A DNA stretch of 64,000 nt from Seriola aureovittata (GCF_021018895.1 NC_079375.1:4617560-4681559), one strand, 5' to 3'; counted from the first letter of the stretch, positions 23,670 to 36,944 are shown. The notes: a model not told the origin generated them from the sequence alone. Numbers and translations are program-made.

Positions 23670-24340
23670 CCAGTGATCTTTCATTGGCATCAGACTGTTT
23701 TGTAGCGTATTTAAAATACATATGCTAATCGTGGGGAAAGCTCTGAGAGAAGAGCTTTTAGTTCTTCTACCCGTTTGAGCATTTTGCATTCAGCAGAATC
23801 TGTTGTACTTTATATCAGTCTACACTCAGTCTTCTCACATCACTTCTTGTTTTATTCTCACAAAATCTAGGTCAGGAAATGTGGAAAGATTTTGAAATCT
23901 AGTCTGGTTAAATCAGCCACCAAGAATTCGAGCCCATGTTCATAACAAGGCTAAATAAGGCACAAAAGGCAATTGCTCTATTTATTGTGAAGCTGCTGTT
24001 TAAGCGTGCACGGCGTTCAGCTCTCAATTACGACAAGAAAAAAGGGAGAAATGTCTTGAATGTTCAGTATGAGTCAGCTTGTGTGCGGAAAGCTAAAGTT
24101 AGTGTCGGTTTGCAGTTGTGTGCCACATTTCAGTGCATGTTGCAGAGTCAGAGAGGAGAGCATGAAGGTGCTACTCGACCATGCTTACAGCCCGGCGCAT
24201 AGCAACCATGTGTTTTTCAGTTTGCATCCTTCTGGAGATGACACAAACTGTTGACCATGTGTGCGAAAGGTGTGCACATCGATAGATTTTAAACATAGCA
24301 GGCTACCGCGAAAGCAAAGGTAGCGTGGGAAACACCAGCA

Positions 24341-24375
<35 letters not shown>

Positions 24376-25344
24376 GGCCGTTGCATTTTCAGTATGAGGG
24401 AAGCAACTTGTCAACTTAGGAATGTTTGATGCTAAAACAAATGTCAGAGCTAATTGCTTCTACTGTTGGATGAAAACATCAAGATTATGGCCAGTGTGAG
24501 AGATGCAAATCAGATGTGTTTTCGCTCGTCTGTGTGTGTAGGTGCCCAGTTCACAGTTTGTGGGGTGTCTTTACTTTACCCTGCTGTATGTGTTCTGCCA
24601 GCGTCCACCCTCCCCGTTGTGTTGCATCTACCGAGGATCCGCGGTAGAAAGAATTCTCAAAGTAAACACGTACTGTAGCTCAGGTGCAGGTAGGGTTCCA
24701 GCGTGGCGTCCAACAAAAACAGAGACAGAATTTATTCCAGTTACACCTGGGAACACTTCACTGTGAACCACAGGCTACTCGTAATGACTTTGTCTCAACA
24801 GCTCGCTGTGAGCCAAAAGTCTGGTTGGCTCACAAACCTGATAACCTCACAGTGTGGAGGGGTTGATGTATGAGCAGCAAATAGAGTCAGCAACAAAAAA
24901 AAAAAATCACGCAGTTCAGACAATTTGAATGGAATTGTAATGGAAGAACACGGACATAACCAGCAAATGAAAAAAAAAGAGAAAAAAGTTTTAGACAGAA
25001 AACTGCTGTCTGCGTGACAAGACAAACATTTTTTTGAGCCTACCATGGGCAGCCCAGTGCTCAACAGCTGCTGCAGTCTTCTTGGGGTAACAACAGTTAT
25101 AACTACTGAAGAAAATAAAATAAAAAGGAAATTCAAAGACAAATGGCGCTCTGACAATGCAAGACAGAGGAAAATTGAACAAATGTTGTTCATATGTTTG
25201 GCAATACGTGTCCCAGATGTCAGATTTATCACATTTAACTTAGACTTCCAAACAGCTCTTAATTTGAAAATCACCAGACCTGCAAACTGGCACAGCTCGC
25301 GTTGCTGAAGCTCAAGGCCAATTTTTTTTTACTTCCGCATTGAA
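23670..25344. other. unassigned sequence
   Basis: Contains (CA)n at 24345-24372 and A runs at 24893-24907. The reverse-strand and forward-strand frames at 24795-25310 overlap and neither has recognisable homology. Confidence 0.5.
24345..24372. repeat. (CA)14 microsatellite
   Basis: Uninterrupted CA run. Confidence 0.9.
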
Positions 25345-25724
25345 TTGATGCTGTAGGTACGCCGTATGGTAGTCATGGCATAGCGGTTGTGCCATATGTT
25401 GTAGCCTCAGTAACAACACAGAAGGCAACTGTGATTGGCCTACTTGGTAGCAAGTCTCGTCCATATGTCTCAGTTGCCAGACGAGCACAAAAAGTCCCCT
25501 CCTGCCTCATTCAATACAATGGTCGTATACGCCACGCCATCTCCTCCATGTCTTAGTTATCTTATTGTGTTGCAAACATTGGCTCCAACATGATCCCCTT
25601 GAGTCTCAGTTGTTGATGCTTGTAGTACAGACAGAAAGCCCACCGCCAAATAACATTTTATATATATATAGTATAGTATAAAACCCTCGCGACGGCGTAG
25701 GCCACGGCGCAGGCTGTGCATCAA
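25345..25724. repeat. possible inverted-repeat transposon remnant with TACGCCGT-type ends
   Basis: The left end reads TTGATGC (25345-25351) then TACGCCGTATGG. The right end, read on the reverse strand, has TTGATGC (25718-25724) then GCGCCGTGG. The TACGCCGTA/GGCGTAGG words are typical of the termini of a teleost DNA-transposon family. The interior has no coding homology and includes a short (TA)n near 25662-25672. Diverged, so tentative. Confidence 0.35.
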
Positions 25725-28164
25725 TCCTACGCATTAATATAATCCAGGCTTTACAGGGTGTTGTCTTATTCCGATCCAGACACTGCCTCTCATCTGTTGC
25801 TTGCAGCTACATGCAATAAACACCACATGTCAATAGCTTTAGCTGGTGAATAATATTCTGAATGCATCCTGAGTTTTATGTGAACACAGTCCATCACAAC
25901 ATTTTACCCAGTATGATACTCTGGCATTATCATTTACACCCTTTATTTATAGGCCTACTGTTTAACATGTTATTTGGTTCTGCTCACAGTGTATCCAAGG
26001 GCATATTTCTACACCGGTAAGCTAGTTGGAGGATCAGACCGTGGTGGTTTGCACGTCAAGACACTGGCCATGTGTTGAACGGGTGAATTATCCTCTGATC
26101 CCCAGTGGACAGCTGGGGCAAAAAGTGATCCGGCCAACCAGCGCAGCCAGTTAGTGGTTAATACTCCAAACTGCTGATCCATCACATGGCAGTTTTCTAA
26201 ACTGGCCAAAAGAAAACACAGAGATGCTAACTACTGCCGCTGGTGCTGCAGGGAGTTCCTGTAATGTTCTGAGGGACTATTATAGGATTTACGCAGAGAG
26301 GTTTACCACAGTATCGTCTGAACTTGGAAAGTGCTGGAGGAAGCAGTTGTGAAAGAGTTTAAACTTGCAGATGTCTTCAGTTTCAGTTGGCTCTCAGCTC
26401 CTTGATATTAGTGTGAGCAACACATTACCAGAACCTGCTATCACTTACACCGTACCCACCATCACCAGGGGAACAACCGGACTGAGCAAAAGATGGATGA
26501 ATGAATGAATGAATGAATGTTCTTGTGAATGCAAATACAAACCACATAATTACACTTCACAACTTTCTATATCTGCATTTCTCCTCCATATAGAAATGTA
26601 TTAATCTCATTTATTTGTGCTGTTACACAAGAACTGTATTTTTCTCTTTTCAGTCTCCTAGCTGATAGTTTTGGTCTAAAAATGTTTCTCATGTTTAGTC
26701 CTTTATTTATGCACAACAGCTTAATATTTTCAACTTTTTTTTTTGCATCCAACAAAAAGGCTCAAAAGATGTAAACTCTAATAAGTGAGTGAATTTTTGG
26801 CTCTAGGTAAAACATGAGCATGTTTGTATTTCCAAGAATGTGCATGCAGTGTTTGTTTGTCCATCAGGGTCAAATGGATTGCAATAATAACGTCAATTCA
26901 TTTTGAGCTTTCAATATTTACTGAGCATAAAGTTATTTCCTGCAGAGTGTAGAACTTGGATCTATGTTGCAGATTCGGTATCGGCTTGTGAAATGTATCT
27001 TTTCTTTACAAATAGTTTAAATGTTTGCATATGATATTTTTGATGTAATGCATTAGACTCAGCGTGCAAAACGAGCTTCATGGAATATATATATTGTTAT
27101 AAAAAGTTGCCCTTAATATAATAATAGGAAAATGATTTTTCTGCATGAACACACAGACAGCGAAACAGTCTGACCTTTGGCTTCCAGTGTAACCACTTTT
27201 AGATTGAAGGCTTTTACAGTAAGAAAACACTTAAACAATAAGCTCTCAGTAGAACAGATGCAGTCCATTATTGCTCATTCACAAAGCCTGTGACCACCTG
27301 CTATCGGCCCACTTGACCCCTCCGCCCTCTTCCTCCGCTTCACCCTTACATCCACTGCTAAACTCGGCCTCATCCGTCTCAGCAGCGGCAAACGTGTTGA
27401 CCTAATAAGGGGGCCAAGAGTTTACAGTACGAGTCAAATGCCGTTTCCAAGTTAATCCATCCTCAGCAAATGACTAACAAATACCACAGCGGAGGCCACT
27501 GGCCGCCCAGCTCGGGTCGAGCCAGCTGTTTTACTGCTGACAAAGAAGATTGTTAATTGTTTCTTTATTAGATTAATCCCCTACTTGTGCAGTCATGAAA
27601 AAAAAAAAAAAAAGAGAGAGAAAGCGTAAACAGCTGGAAAAATATTTCCACCCAACACTCCTGCTGGCCCGAGGAGTTTGGATTAACAAACCACTTCATG
27701 GGAGATTGATGGAGCTGGATGTACATTTCTGGGCTTCATCATTCTCCAAGTGCCCAAAGTATTAAAAAAAATCCGCTCGCTGAGACTGAACTCATGTCAG
27801 TAATGTGGTCATATGGAGGTTACTGTGACACTAATGTATTTATTTATTGCTCGTGGTTGTTACACTACCACTGTGAGGAGAGAAGAACAAGGTCTACAGC
27901 AGAGATCCAAAGCTTTCCCAGCATGGCACCAGTTTTTACACAAAACAATGTAGCAGATACAAGAGTCACATTTAACTGTGCAGATATTTTTATCACAAAT
28001 ATCAGATATTTGTCTTTTCTCTGTGTTTTTTTCCTATGTGGTTATAAAGTGCTGCAGTTTGACCAGAGAGATGGCAGTTCAGGTGGAGATCAGATTAAAA
28101 GTTAAAAACATAAGTTAATTAGTTAAAAACATAATCAAACCTCGTTGTAGTTTTGCTTGTTTGT
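25725..28164. other. unassigned sequence with one candidate conserved block
   Basis: A (GAAT)n run lies at about 26500-26519. Positions about 27280-27720 are high-complexity with TTAATTG and an Otx/bicoid-type TAATCC (27574-27579), interrupted by a 16-A run at 27598-27613; this could be conserved non-coding DNA. No gene recognised. Confidence 0.4.
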
Positions 28165-28333
28165 TTGTTTTTTTTTTTTTTCAAAGAATTTCTGGGCATT
28201 TTTGCCCCTTTAATTAATGGGTGACAGGAAATGACGTGAGAGAAAGACGGGGAACATGCAACAAAGATCCTAAACAGGACTTGACTCAGGACAGTTACGC
28301 GTTGTGGTCAGAGAATCAACCCCTATGTGTGCA
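28165..28333 (-). repeat. degraded tRNA-type SINE
   Basis: Follows the order of a common teleost SINE read from its tail: T-rich tail, CATTTTTGCCCCTTTAAT, GTGACAGGAAATGACGTGAG, AGACGGGGAACATGCAACAA, then the tRNA-like head. The reverse strand has GAGTCAAGTCC at about 28280-28290, two mismatches from a Pol III B box (GGTTCRANNCC). Shares GACGGGG...ACATGCARCAAAG with 45580-45737. Old copy. Confidence 0.5.
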
Positions 28334-30561
28334 AAAGCAGACATGTTTCCTGTTTACAGCTGAGAAAATTCTTCTGGAAACCTTATTTGAAAGTGCAGAG
28401 GAAAGTAAGGAGGCAGTTCAAATTTACAGCTGATGAAGAGCCAGAGTCCTGCAAAGGTAGTAAAGTAACAGTATAGTCGGTGTCTGCACAGTAAAAGCTG
28501 CGTTGTAATGAAGTTTAGTGTAAGTATCTCTACGTCGCATTTCACTCACACTTCCCCTCTCCCTCACTCCGCTCCTCAGGCAACCATGACCAACCATGGG
28601 TGTTATCGGTCAACCTATCACATTTCGCCACGATCCCAGTCATCCAATCATATTGTTGCTGTCATACTTTAAATCCATTCTCTCCTCTGTTTGTCAGCTG
28701 TCATTTCAGTGCTTTGACCCCCCCTCCTCCCCCTTCACGTCCAGCGCCCTGGTCATCTCTCGACCACCACCAGTGTCTAGACCCGGGGGGGGGGATTTCT
28801 TGCACTAAGCACAGCATCTCCTCCCCTCTCCAATACAATGACCCCGCTCAGATTGGAGTCTAATCGCCAAAGACACTCTCACCTTTCACTTTTCCTGTTT
28901 TTAACACGGCATTAAAGCTTTGCTTACTCCCAAAAAATAAAAAAATTCCTGATTGGAATCCGTTGAACCTTTTGCATTATTGAGTTTTAATTCAAAATCA
29001 ATTAAAAAATGAGTATTTAAATGTTGACTGAGCCTCAGGTAAAGAGGGAAAAAATGCTCCCTTGAACTAAGCTGAAGATAGTTGGTTTTAACCCTGACAG
29101 CCCTGTAACAGCTGAACCACATCATATTGAAATATACCAAATGTCTACACTCGCCACTTTGGGTAGAAGTGGAATTACCCGTCTGTGTGGTGAAAATGTG
29201 TGGCGAGGAGGGGTCTTTAAAAAAAAAAAAAAAAAAAAAAAAACACCACCACCTACAGAGCCCGGGACTCTGCTTGAGGTTGAACAGGGGTGAGCAGTAT
29301 ACGGAAAATTACCCAAGAGGCAGACTCACGTTGAATCCTTAATTTGGACAGCAAATATACAAATATAAATAATCATAATTACAACAAAACAGCCCGCTCT
29401 GCATTCAGCCTCAACTGTTATCATTTGGTCCGGCACACCTCTGGTCCATCAGAGCAGTCGCATGTTGAAACCGGCTCCTCCGGCGCGATCCTTGTGTTTT
29501 CCAGCCTGTGACGTGCTGCATCTTGAGGCAGCCACGGGCACCAGCTAATGGAGCCAAGACAAAACATTTTGCACGGCTGATAGCGTCTGTTTGCACAAGC
29601 AGACCTAAATGGGCGTCAAGAGACCAGAGGAGAACAGGACATGCTTAAGACAGAGTGTTAAATGGAAAAGAAGTGCAGGTGTCTGAAGCCGAGAGCCGTC
29701 TCTAAAAGCATCTAATGCAAACTATATGAAGAGGATGATAAAAGGTTGTATTCATGTCCAAAAACTTTTAGCCTCAGCTAATGCACAGTGGCCCGCCAGA
29801 TAATACAACATGGATTATTTGGATTAACTGTGAGAAATGGTGAAAGGTCAACGAGGAGAGCAGCATCAGGGAGGAGGACCCACCAGAGTTAATCATCCGG
29901 ATACGTTTGGAAAGTAGAAACCAATATTCAGCACACGGCCGTTTCTTCACCGGTTTGGGTTGTAAAATTAATGGTTTTAAGTTTGTGTCTGTTACTAAAG
30001 CCGACAGTGTTTTCCTCTCTCTGTCCCTCTGTATACAGACATAAGGAACCCTGTATTTTGTATTAATCAAGTAGACTTACTTTATTAACGAGCGTTGAAA
30101 GTCTGAAAGACAGGCGTATTGGATAGGCTATTGTTTACGGCTTTGAAAGTTGTGCGTGGACTTGGACGCAGTTACCAGACTATGGTTTCTGACCGAGGAA
30201 TGGGTGAGTAGATAATGCATTTTTCTTCCATTTGAACCTTTTTCACATTTAGAAATGATTAGATTTGGTGTTCTTGTCTTTCTGAAACGGGTCGTGATAT
30301 GTGCCACAGCCGTCATCCATCTGGCTTGTAGCCTACAGCTAACCCCCGAACACATTTCAGGCACAGCAATTTAACCTTGCTTTAAGCCATGTAGGTGTGA
30401 TAATACAATGATTATTGCAGCTGCCAAATAATATTTATTGTTTGGATCAACTGCAGCATTCTTATGTGTATAGAAGCAAAGCTGTGCTGCAGCATGATCA
30501 ATATTTGATTCTTTATTCTCACTCAGATTTACTAAGCTGATAATTAAATTTGAATAAGATA
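28334..30561. other. unassigned sequence
   Basis: Contains a G run at 28785-28795, a 25-A run at 29219-29243, and high-complexity sequence at about 29400-29620 that could be conserved non-coding DNA. No gene recognised. Confidence 0.4.
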
Positions 30562-30912
30562 TTAAAGTCCACAGAGAAATGCACACAGCCTGTACTCAGA
30601 AACTGAGACTTAAAATGAGCCATCAGGACTTCTGTAACTTTGTGATGTCACAGCAGAGCAGTCAGCATGCTCAGGTCCAAGCTCCACCCACCTGCACTCA
30701 CCATCCAACCTTGCAGGATTTGGTTCCTCTGAGAGTTTACCTGAAATCTGCTATATTTTTATTTGATCACTCAGAAGAGGAGGGTATCGGTTCACCGACC
30801 CATTGATAATAGTGCTCCAGAGAGAGGAGATGTGAAAACTACAAATATATCCTCTCATGGATCAAAACCTCAAATAAAAACACAGGAAAAGTGTCAAATA
30901 TGGGACATTTAA
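30562..30912 (+). repeat. TTAA-flanked MITE-like repeat, copy 2
   Basis: Runs from TTAA (30562-30565) to TTAA (30909-30912), 351 bp. The outer block after the 5' TTAA that other copies carry (CATATTGTATAAAG-like) is deleted, so TTAAAG is joined directly to CACAGAGAAATGCACACAGC. Shares CAGAAACTGAG, CATCAGGACTTCTGTAACTT, TTTGTGATGTCA, CCAACCTTGCAGGATTTGGT and AATATGGGACATTTAA with the other copies. Confidence 0.75.
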
Positions 30913-32028
30913 CCTCTAACCCTTAAAATACATTGGGAAAGTTATAAAGTTGAACTGGTTTTTAACCTTGTGTAGCATTTGTACAAAGTCTGCTTCTAAT
31001 TGTTGAGTTATTGTTGGGTATGAAAGTGCTTTACACTTCACCTCACTGTGAGAGTGTACTATTTTAGGTATTTTCTCAGGTTTTCAGAGTGGAATTTGTT
31101 AGTTAATGTTCCAACATTTTTCACTTCCTTTGGTTCCAGCTGCTGACTGTTTCCTTCAAGCCCTCCAAAGGAGTGTAGATACTGGTTCACTAGTGAACTA
31201 GTTGCTCTGTGCCCAATCAGTCAGTTGTCATATTGAAATGATCCGAGTTGTAATGCAATTAAAAACAGATTTTCTGTTATATTTTTCAAGTCAAATCTCA
31301 ACAAGTACGGTTTGCACAAATAGATTAGAAAGTAATCCACTGTGGAAACGGCACTGGATTGAGGGGCCACGGGTGTAGCTAGAAATTCTGGGCCCTGGGG
31401 AGGGTATTTTTGTGTGTCCCAGTTTAAAAGGAAACACTGTTTATGAGTGCTCTTTAGTTGTGGGGAGTAGAATTTTCACCACCTTTTATCCCTCAGGCAA
31501 CAACACAGCCAGGAAAGGATACTGATAAAAGATGTTTCAAACTGGAAAAAAAAAAAAAAAAAAAAAAAAATCATAAATAAATCCCAAATCTGAAGAGAGA
31601 ACATGTTTTGCAAATTTATAAAAAAAAATAATAAAAAAAAGAAAGCACACTTATTGTTATTATTCACACTTAATCATTAATGTGATAACTAGAAATTATA
31701 CTGTTTTCAACTTATTCAGCTTTAGCCTGAAATGTTTATATGCGAGACAAGTAAAGGAGCAACATCATACTCATACCACCCACACTGACCGGCTCCCCTG
31801 CAGCTGCCCTCCTGACCTCCAGTGATCCCTATTTGTCAGGTCACACACCATCTGGGCCAGCAGTGGCCATCGGGCAGAGGGAGTGGTGATCTCCACTCCA
31901 TCAATGACAGCATCCTCCAGTGGGCTGCGTGCACTGTGTCCTGCTTCATGCTTTTTTCCATTGTGCTAAATGTGCATTCATTGAATCTGTGCACACTTAT
32001 CTGTCCTTACGACCACATTCCAATACAG

Positions 32029-32065
<37 letters not shown>

Positions 32066-33114
32066 TGCGTGCGTGCGTGTTGCATTTGTGCATTTATATG
32101 TGTGATTGTCGTCATGGTGCGTGGGTGGTTGTCTGTGTCACTCAGTTCTGGCCCTGACAGATACAGAAGCGGAAGATGTTTCTGCTGAACTAGTGGTTAG
32201 CTCATCAAAAGTTAGATTCATCGCCATGAATAAAATTGTCAGAACACAACAGAAAAATACAGCAACTGATGATTGCAGTAAAAATGTTTCCCTGCTCATC
32301 CGTTTTCAGAGTCTAAATTAAGATGAGCTACACTCGCTGCTGTTCCCAGCCTGTGAGATATCCCAGGTGGCCCTGAAACTGACCTCATGCTGTCAGGGGC
32401 ATCTGCTAATTACATGTCTTTATCCTGGGTGGACCTGCAATGGACACCGTGGTTAGGCCTGCCATTTTTCATAGCCTGTGGCAAGACTTAACTGTCTAAA
32501 TTAAAAGTCTGGCATCTTACAACACAATACCGAAGCGGAGTGAAAGATAAGACTTAATGCATGTACAGAATCTTTGTTTTATCATCATAAATCTCCACTA
32601 CTCTAAAGGTCCGATTGCTGTAAGAAACATGTTAAATTCAAGGTATACATTCCACAACACCATTATGACCTGACGTTAAAACCACCAAACCCAAGTTTAA
32701 ATTTAACTGTGTCTGAAGGCTAAAGACTAAACCCTGGCCTCAGACCCAACACAGTAAACAATGATTTTGTGATCAGGTCAAATGAAGTTCATGCTTCGAG
32801 ATTAAAATCTGAGATTAAGAAATGGAAATTATTGTAGACGTACGGGTTACATTTAACTGTTGTTTCAACACATTTAAAATGAGTGGATTCCAATGTAAAG
32901 CCAGTCATAAATACACATGAAGTTTCTACACCAACAACAGCGTCAGCCAAACGTTGATATCTGCAGTGGAGATGAACGCATGTGTGAAAATTAACCACCA
33001 CCAATCTATCAAAAGGTTGATCAGGTTATCATTACTGTCTTATAAGAAACAAGCCCATGGGTCGTCAGTGCAAGCAGCTTATTATGACCTGTAGTTACAT
33101 TTCATTGATATGCG
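30913..33114. other. unassigned sequence
   Basis: A 25-A run lies at about 31546-31570 and a compound (GT)n(GCGT)n microsatellite at 32032-32080. Positions 32330-32470 are GC-richer, high-complexity sequence. No gene recognised. Confidence 0.45.
32032..32080. repeat. compound (TG)n(CGTG)n microsatellite
   Basis: About 14 TG units followed by GCGT units. Alternating purine-pyrimidine sequence of this type can adopt Z-DNA. Confidence 0.9.
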
Positions 33115-33229
33115 ACCTCTAGTGGCCGTTGTAATTATAACTAACAAAAAGGAGGAAGTCCGACAAAGTCCATGTTAGGAGGAGGAGGCTGGGGTGGACG
33201 GATGGGTCGACAAAACAGAGAGACCGCTG
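33115..33229 (+). repeat. interspersed repeat, copy 2 of a pair
   Basis: Same block order as 12291-12386: CCTCTAGTGGCC, AAGGAGGAAGTC, GGGTCGACAAAACA, GACCGCTG. Carries an additional GGAGGAGG-rich segment that is absent from the first copy. Family not named. Confidence 0.45.
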
Positions 33230-33255
33230 ATCATCTCCCTTGACGTAACAGATAG

Positions 33256-33516
33256 TCAATATTGTTTTTCTTCATGACCTTTACACACAGAACACTGGTA
33301 AGATGCTGGTCTGCAGCAGGCAGGTAGGGTTGTATCAAATGGTAGCAACGTATAAAGTTGGAGAACATGTTGGGTTGGCACAGGACAGGAGATCTTGGTA
33401 AGGATTTCAGGAGTTACTCCTCTTCTGTAGCACTTCTGACAGAGTACTTTATGTGTGTCTGTTGCCATCAGTGGGACATGTGTTGGTAAAAATGTATTTG
33501 GTGTTGCCAAAATCAA
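33256..33516 (-). other. open frame with two CxxC pairs, unassigned
   Basis: An 86-codon frame on the reverse strand without low-complexity sequence. It contains CQKC (coded by 33431-33445 region) and, further along, CCRPASYQCSVC, so four cysteines are arranged as two CxxC pairs about 50 residues apart, as in some zinc-ribbon or treble-clef folds. A GT that could act as a splice donor (GTAAAG) follows the second pair, and an AG that could act as an acceptor lies about 10 codons before the first. I do not recognise the protein. It may be a single exon, a transposon-derived fragment or chance. Confidence 0.2.
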
Positions 33517-35947
33517 CCAGGGCAGAAACCTTAATGATTATGAGCTTTGACAAGTATAAGCCAAGAGGCTGCAGCAGCTAAATCTAGTAGCTGATGCTTT
33601 TATCTGAAAATAAAAATTAATCTCTGTAATTAAGGATTCTCTATGGTTATACAGTAATTTTCTTAAAAGGACATATTTACCCAGTTTGCTTTATTGGTCT
33701 CTCACTCTCTCTCTCACTCACACACACACACACACACACACACTTCTCATTCTCACACTGAGAGCCCATAACTTCATTCTTGGTCGCGCTCCAAGGGACT
33801 CATCATTGGCTTGACCGGGACCTCATGTATTCACTTAAACCAATCAAAGCTCCATTCATTCCTCCAGCCCATAGTGCCCAATTAATTTCCAGCCAATAAT
33901 AGGGAATCTGTTGTAGTTTTAATGGAAAAGGCTGCTTATTTTTTTTTCTCCCCTTAAGCCACAGCAGCCGTGCTAAAAAAAGCTTGCTGTGCAAAAATAT
34001 GAAAAGAAAAAAAAAAAAAAAAAACCTGAGGTAATGCTCCAATAAAAAAAAAATCACAGCCTGTTTACTTTGGATGTGTAAAGAACACAGATATTGCACT
34101 CTGTAAATTAACCGTGCTGCTTTCTAAATTAACAGGCTTCGACTGTTCTCCCCTCCGTCCCTTTCATGGCTCCCATAGCTGCTCTGACATTTATTGGGAG
34201 AGTGAGGAAGGAGCCGATATATTGAATTCTCTTCTTTTTTTTTTTTCCCAACCTTGGAACAACCTCTAGGCTGTATACAGGCCGTAGGTCCGTCTAATTG
34301 CCAATGTGTTGTACAAGAGCCTGCTTTGTCTCCAATTTACCGGTTAATCTGTACATTCAGTGTGCCACTAAGTTATAAATGCCTCATGATGCTTTGATTA
34401 GTAAATTTAAATAACTTCAGACAAAATTATAAACTCAATTCAATATCAAACTAGATTTACATTTAGGCATTTGGCTGACCCTCACTTCCTTAATCACAAG
34501 AATAAAGTAATAATACAAAGCTAAAGGGGCTTTTGTAATGCTATTGCTACGTCGCCAAGATTAGCATCAATAGTTGTTTAAGTACCAGTCTTGAAGAAAC
34601 GTTGCGAGTTCAGCATCAAACTTCATTCCTTTTCTCACCAAGAGCCGTCTCTAGTGATGGAAAGCAACCCTGTAGTTTTGCTGCTATTTCTATCGCTTCT
34701 TTTCTCGTACTGAAGTTAGCACGCTAACTAGCTAGCCCCAAACTTATTGGACTGTCTCATTACTTTCTGATACGCCTGTGATTGTAATCATCATAATATT
34801 TATTTGATTAAAAAATAAATAAATAAATAAGTGGACCTTGAGTCAAGATTTTTTGTAAGCTTCTGTTAGCTGACTATTTCCAAGGTCATGGATGAACTTA
34901 GAAATATAGTTTGACAATGAAATAATATTAAGTCAAGTATTTATCAGTCTATATTCAGGCCTTTATATCAATCTGTATGTTTCAAAGAAGATATATCAGT
35001 ACACATACTAACTCACCAGACCATGAACTTGTGCCCTTGCGCAGTCAAAGTCTGACATGTCCCAGGTGACATTCCTTCACATTGTGCCAAACGATGCCTG
35101 AAGCCTGTTTATATCACTTTAAACTGTGGCTTCTGAGAGGTAACAGCCCAGTTCTTTCTCCGGTTTCAGCCCAGGTTTAAACATCCTAGTTATTCAGTCT
35201 TTTGTGTTCTGACTCCATCTACATCTTGGACAGATATTTACCACACTCCACTCAGAGAATTTGAGTTGACAAGTTGAGCAAAAACTGTCTCTGTCGTCCC
35301 CTTGTGCTCTTTGCAGTGGAAAGTGGCAGATTTATGGGTAAAAAAAAAAAAAAAAAAAAGGGAGACTTGGCGTGATGCCAAGGTCTACAATGTAAAAGAA
35401 GGTCTAAATTTTTCTGTAAATGCTACAATCAACACAGACAAGTGCAATAAATGTACAGGGATATGTCTGTGTGGTTGAGATACATATGGACAGAATTTAC
35501 AGCAGCCCCATAATATACGGTCACTAGACCTCACACACTCTGTGCTATTCACACAATGTCCATTCATTCACTGTACTTTAAAATAGTGAAGGGTTTAATA
35601 TACGAGCTCTGTCTTCACCCTGTCCGTGGCATCAGTCCCTGTATCTGTGGGTTTTGGGTTTCCCCACCCACCCACCCACCCGACCTCGCCTCACTGGGAC
35701 TGATGCTAATGCTAGCTGATGCTGTGTGGTCAATTCTTTCACTGGCACAAATGCACAGAGACAGAAACAAAAACACCATGAAGACGTACTGACCTTGACT
35801 CTTTGACAGCATCGATCTGAAACAAGACCACCGCTCACTGAAGGCTTTCATGGACACAACATATAATCAATATGAAGCAACACAGACACTAAGTTGAAAG
35901 CACACAAGCTGAATGCAAATGGGGGAAAAAAAAAACTGAACATTGTA

Positions 35948-35999
<52 letters not shown>

Positions 36000-36944
36000 C
36001 AAGCATGGCTCAAACTTTCCTGCAATATATTTATCAATTTTTCAATATCTGAAATGAAAACATGAGTGTATAACGTGTTGAAATCCGTCATTCAGAACTG
36101 AAAACAATAGATTAAAAACGACACGCAACCACAAACACACAACTGTATACATGGTTTTGTAGTGTTTGAGGATAACTTGTCTAAGATATAAACACAGCAT
36201 ACAAACCAACAAAAGACAGCCTTCACATTTTTCCCCCCAGTGTGATATCATCAGGAAAAAAAACAATGAGGGCATTAGCATGAAACTGAACATTGGACTT
36301 TTGGATGTGTAAAAAAAGAAAAAAAAAAAAGTCAGAGATTGAAACAGATGACAGCAACTGAACTTACATGCAGCACCTCTGCAAAACAGTTCTTAAAGTG
36401 TTCCCCAATTCTCAGACTGCAGACCCTCTAGAATATAGTAGAGAATATAGTCATTCACAAAAACATAGCATTCATACTTGGCCCTGAGGCGTGCACAGAC
36501 CAGCCCCTTAAACACCACCACCACCAGCCCCCCCCCACCCTGAAATTTATTACATATAGTGAGCTGTCAGCATGGGAAGTTGCCTTGTGTGTGGAGGACA
36601 GGCTATAAAGAGGAGACACAAGGGGGTAAACAGAAGAAGCACGTTTCACTCCAAATCCAAAATATTAAACGTATTGGAGAAAATGAATGAAATAAAAATA
36701 ATTCTATAGAGACTGATGTGTGTGTGGAGGACGTCTGTTGGCTGAGAACACACACTCACCTGCCACCAACTCCGGGAGGGAGAGCTGTCTAGCTAGACTC
36801 CTGTGAGGCCTGTTGTGACAGTGTACAAAGAGGTATACATTCTCAAAAAGCTCTTCCATGGGCATAAATTCAGTTCTTCATGACACATCAACAGTATAAT
36901 ACATTTTTCATTTGTTATTTTCCGTCTGTACGTACGTCCATCCC
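33517..36944. other. unassigned sequence with microsatellites
   Basis: (CA)n follows (CT)n at 33701-33743. Positions about 33780-33960 and 34130-34400 are high-complexity with TAAT cores and may be conserved non-coding DNA. A TTTACATTTAGGCATTTGGC block at 34458-34478 is a short trace of a teleost repeat family that also appears at 38826-38885. (TA)22 lies at 35951-35994 and a CCCA run at 35662-35681. No gene recognised. Confidence 0.4.
35951..35994. repeat. (TA)22 microsatellite
   Basis: A perfect 44-base alternating TA tract, self-complementary and able to extrude as a cruciform. Confidence 0.95.
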
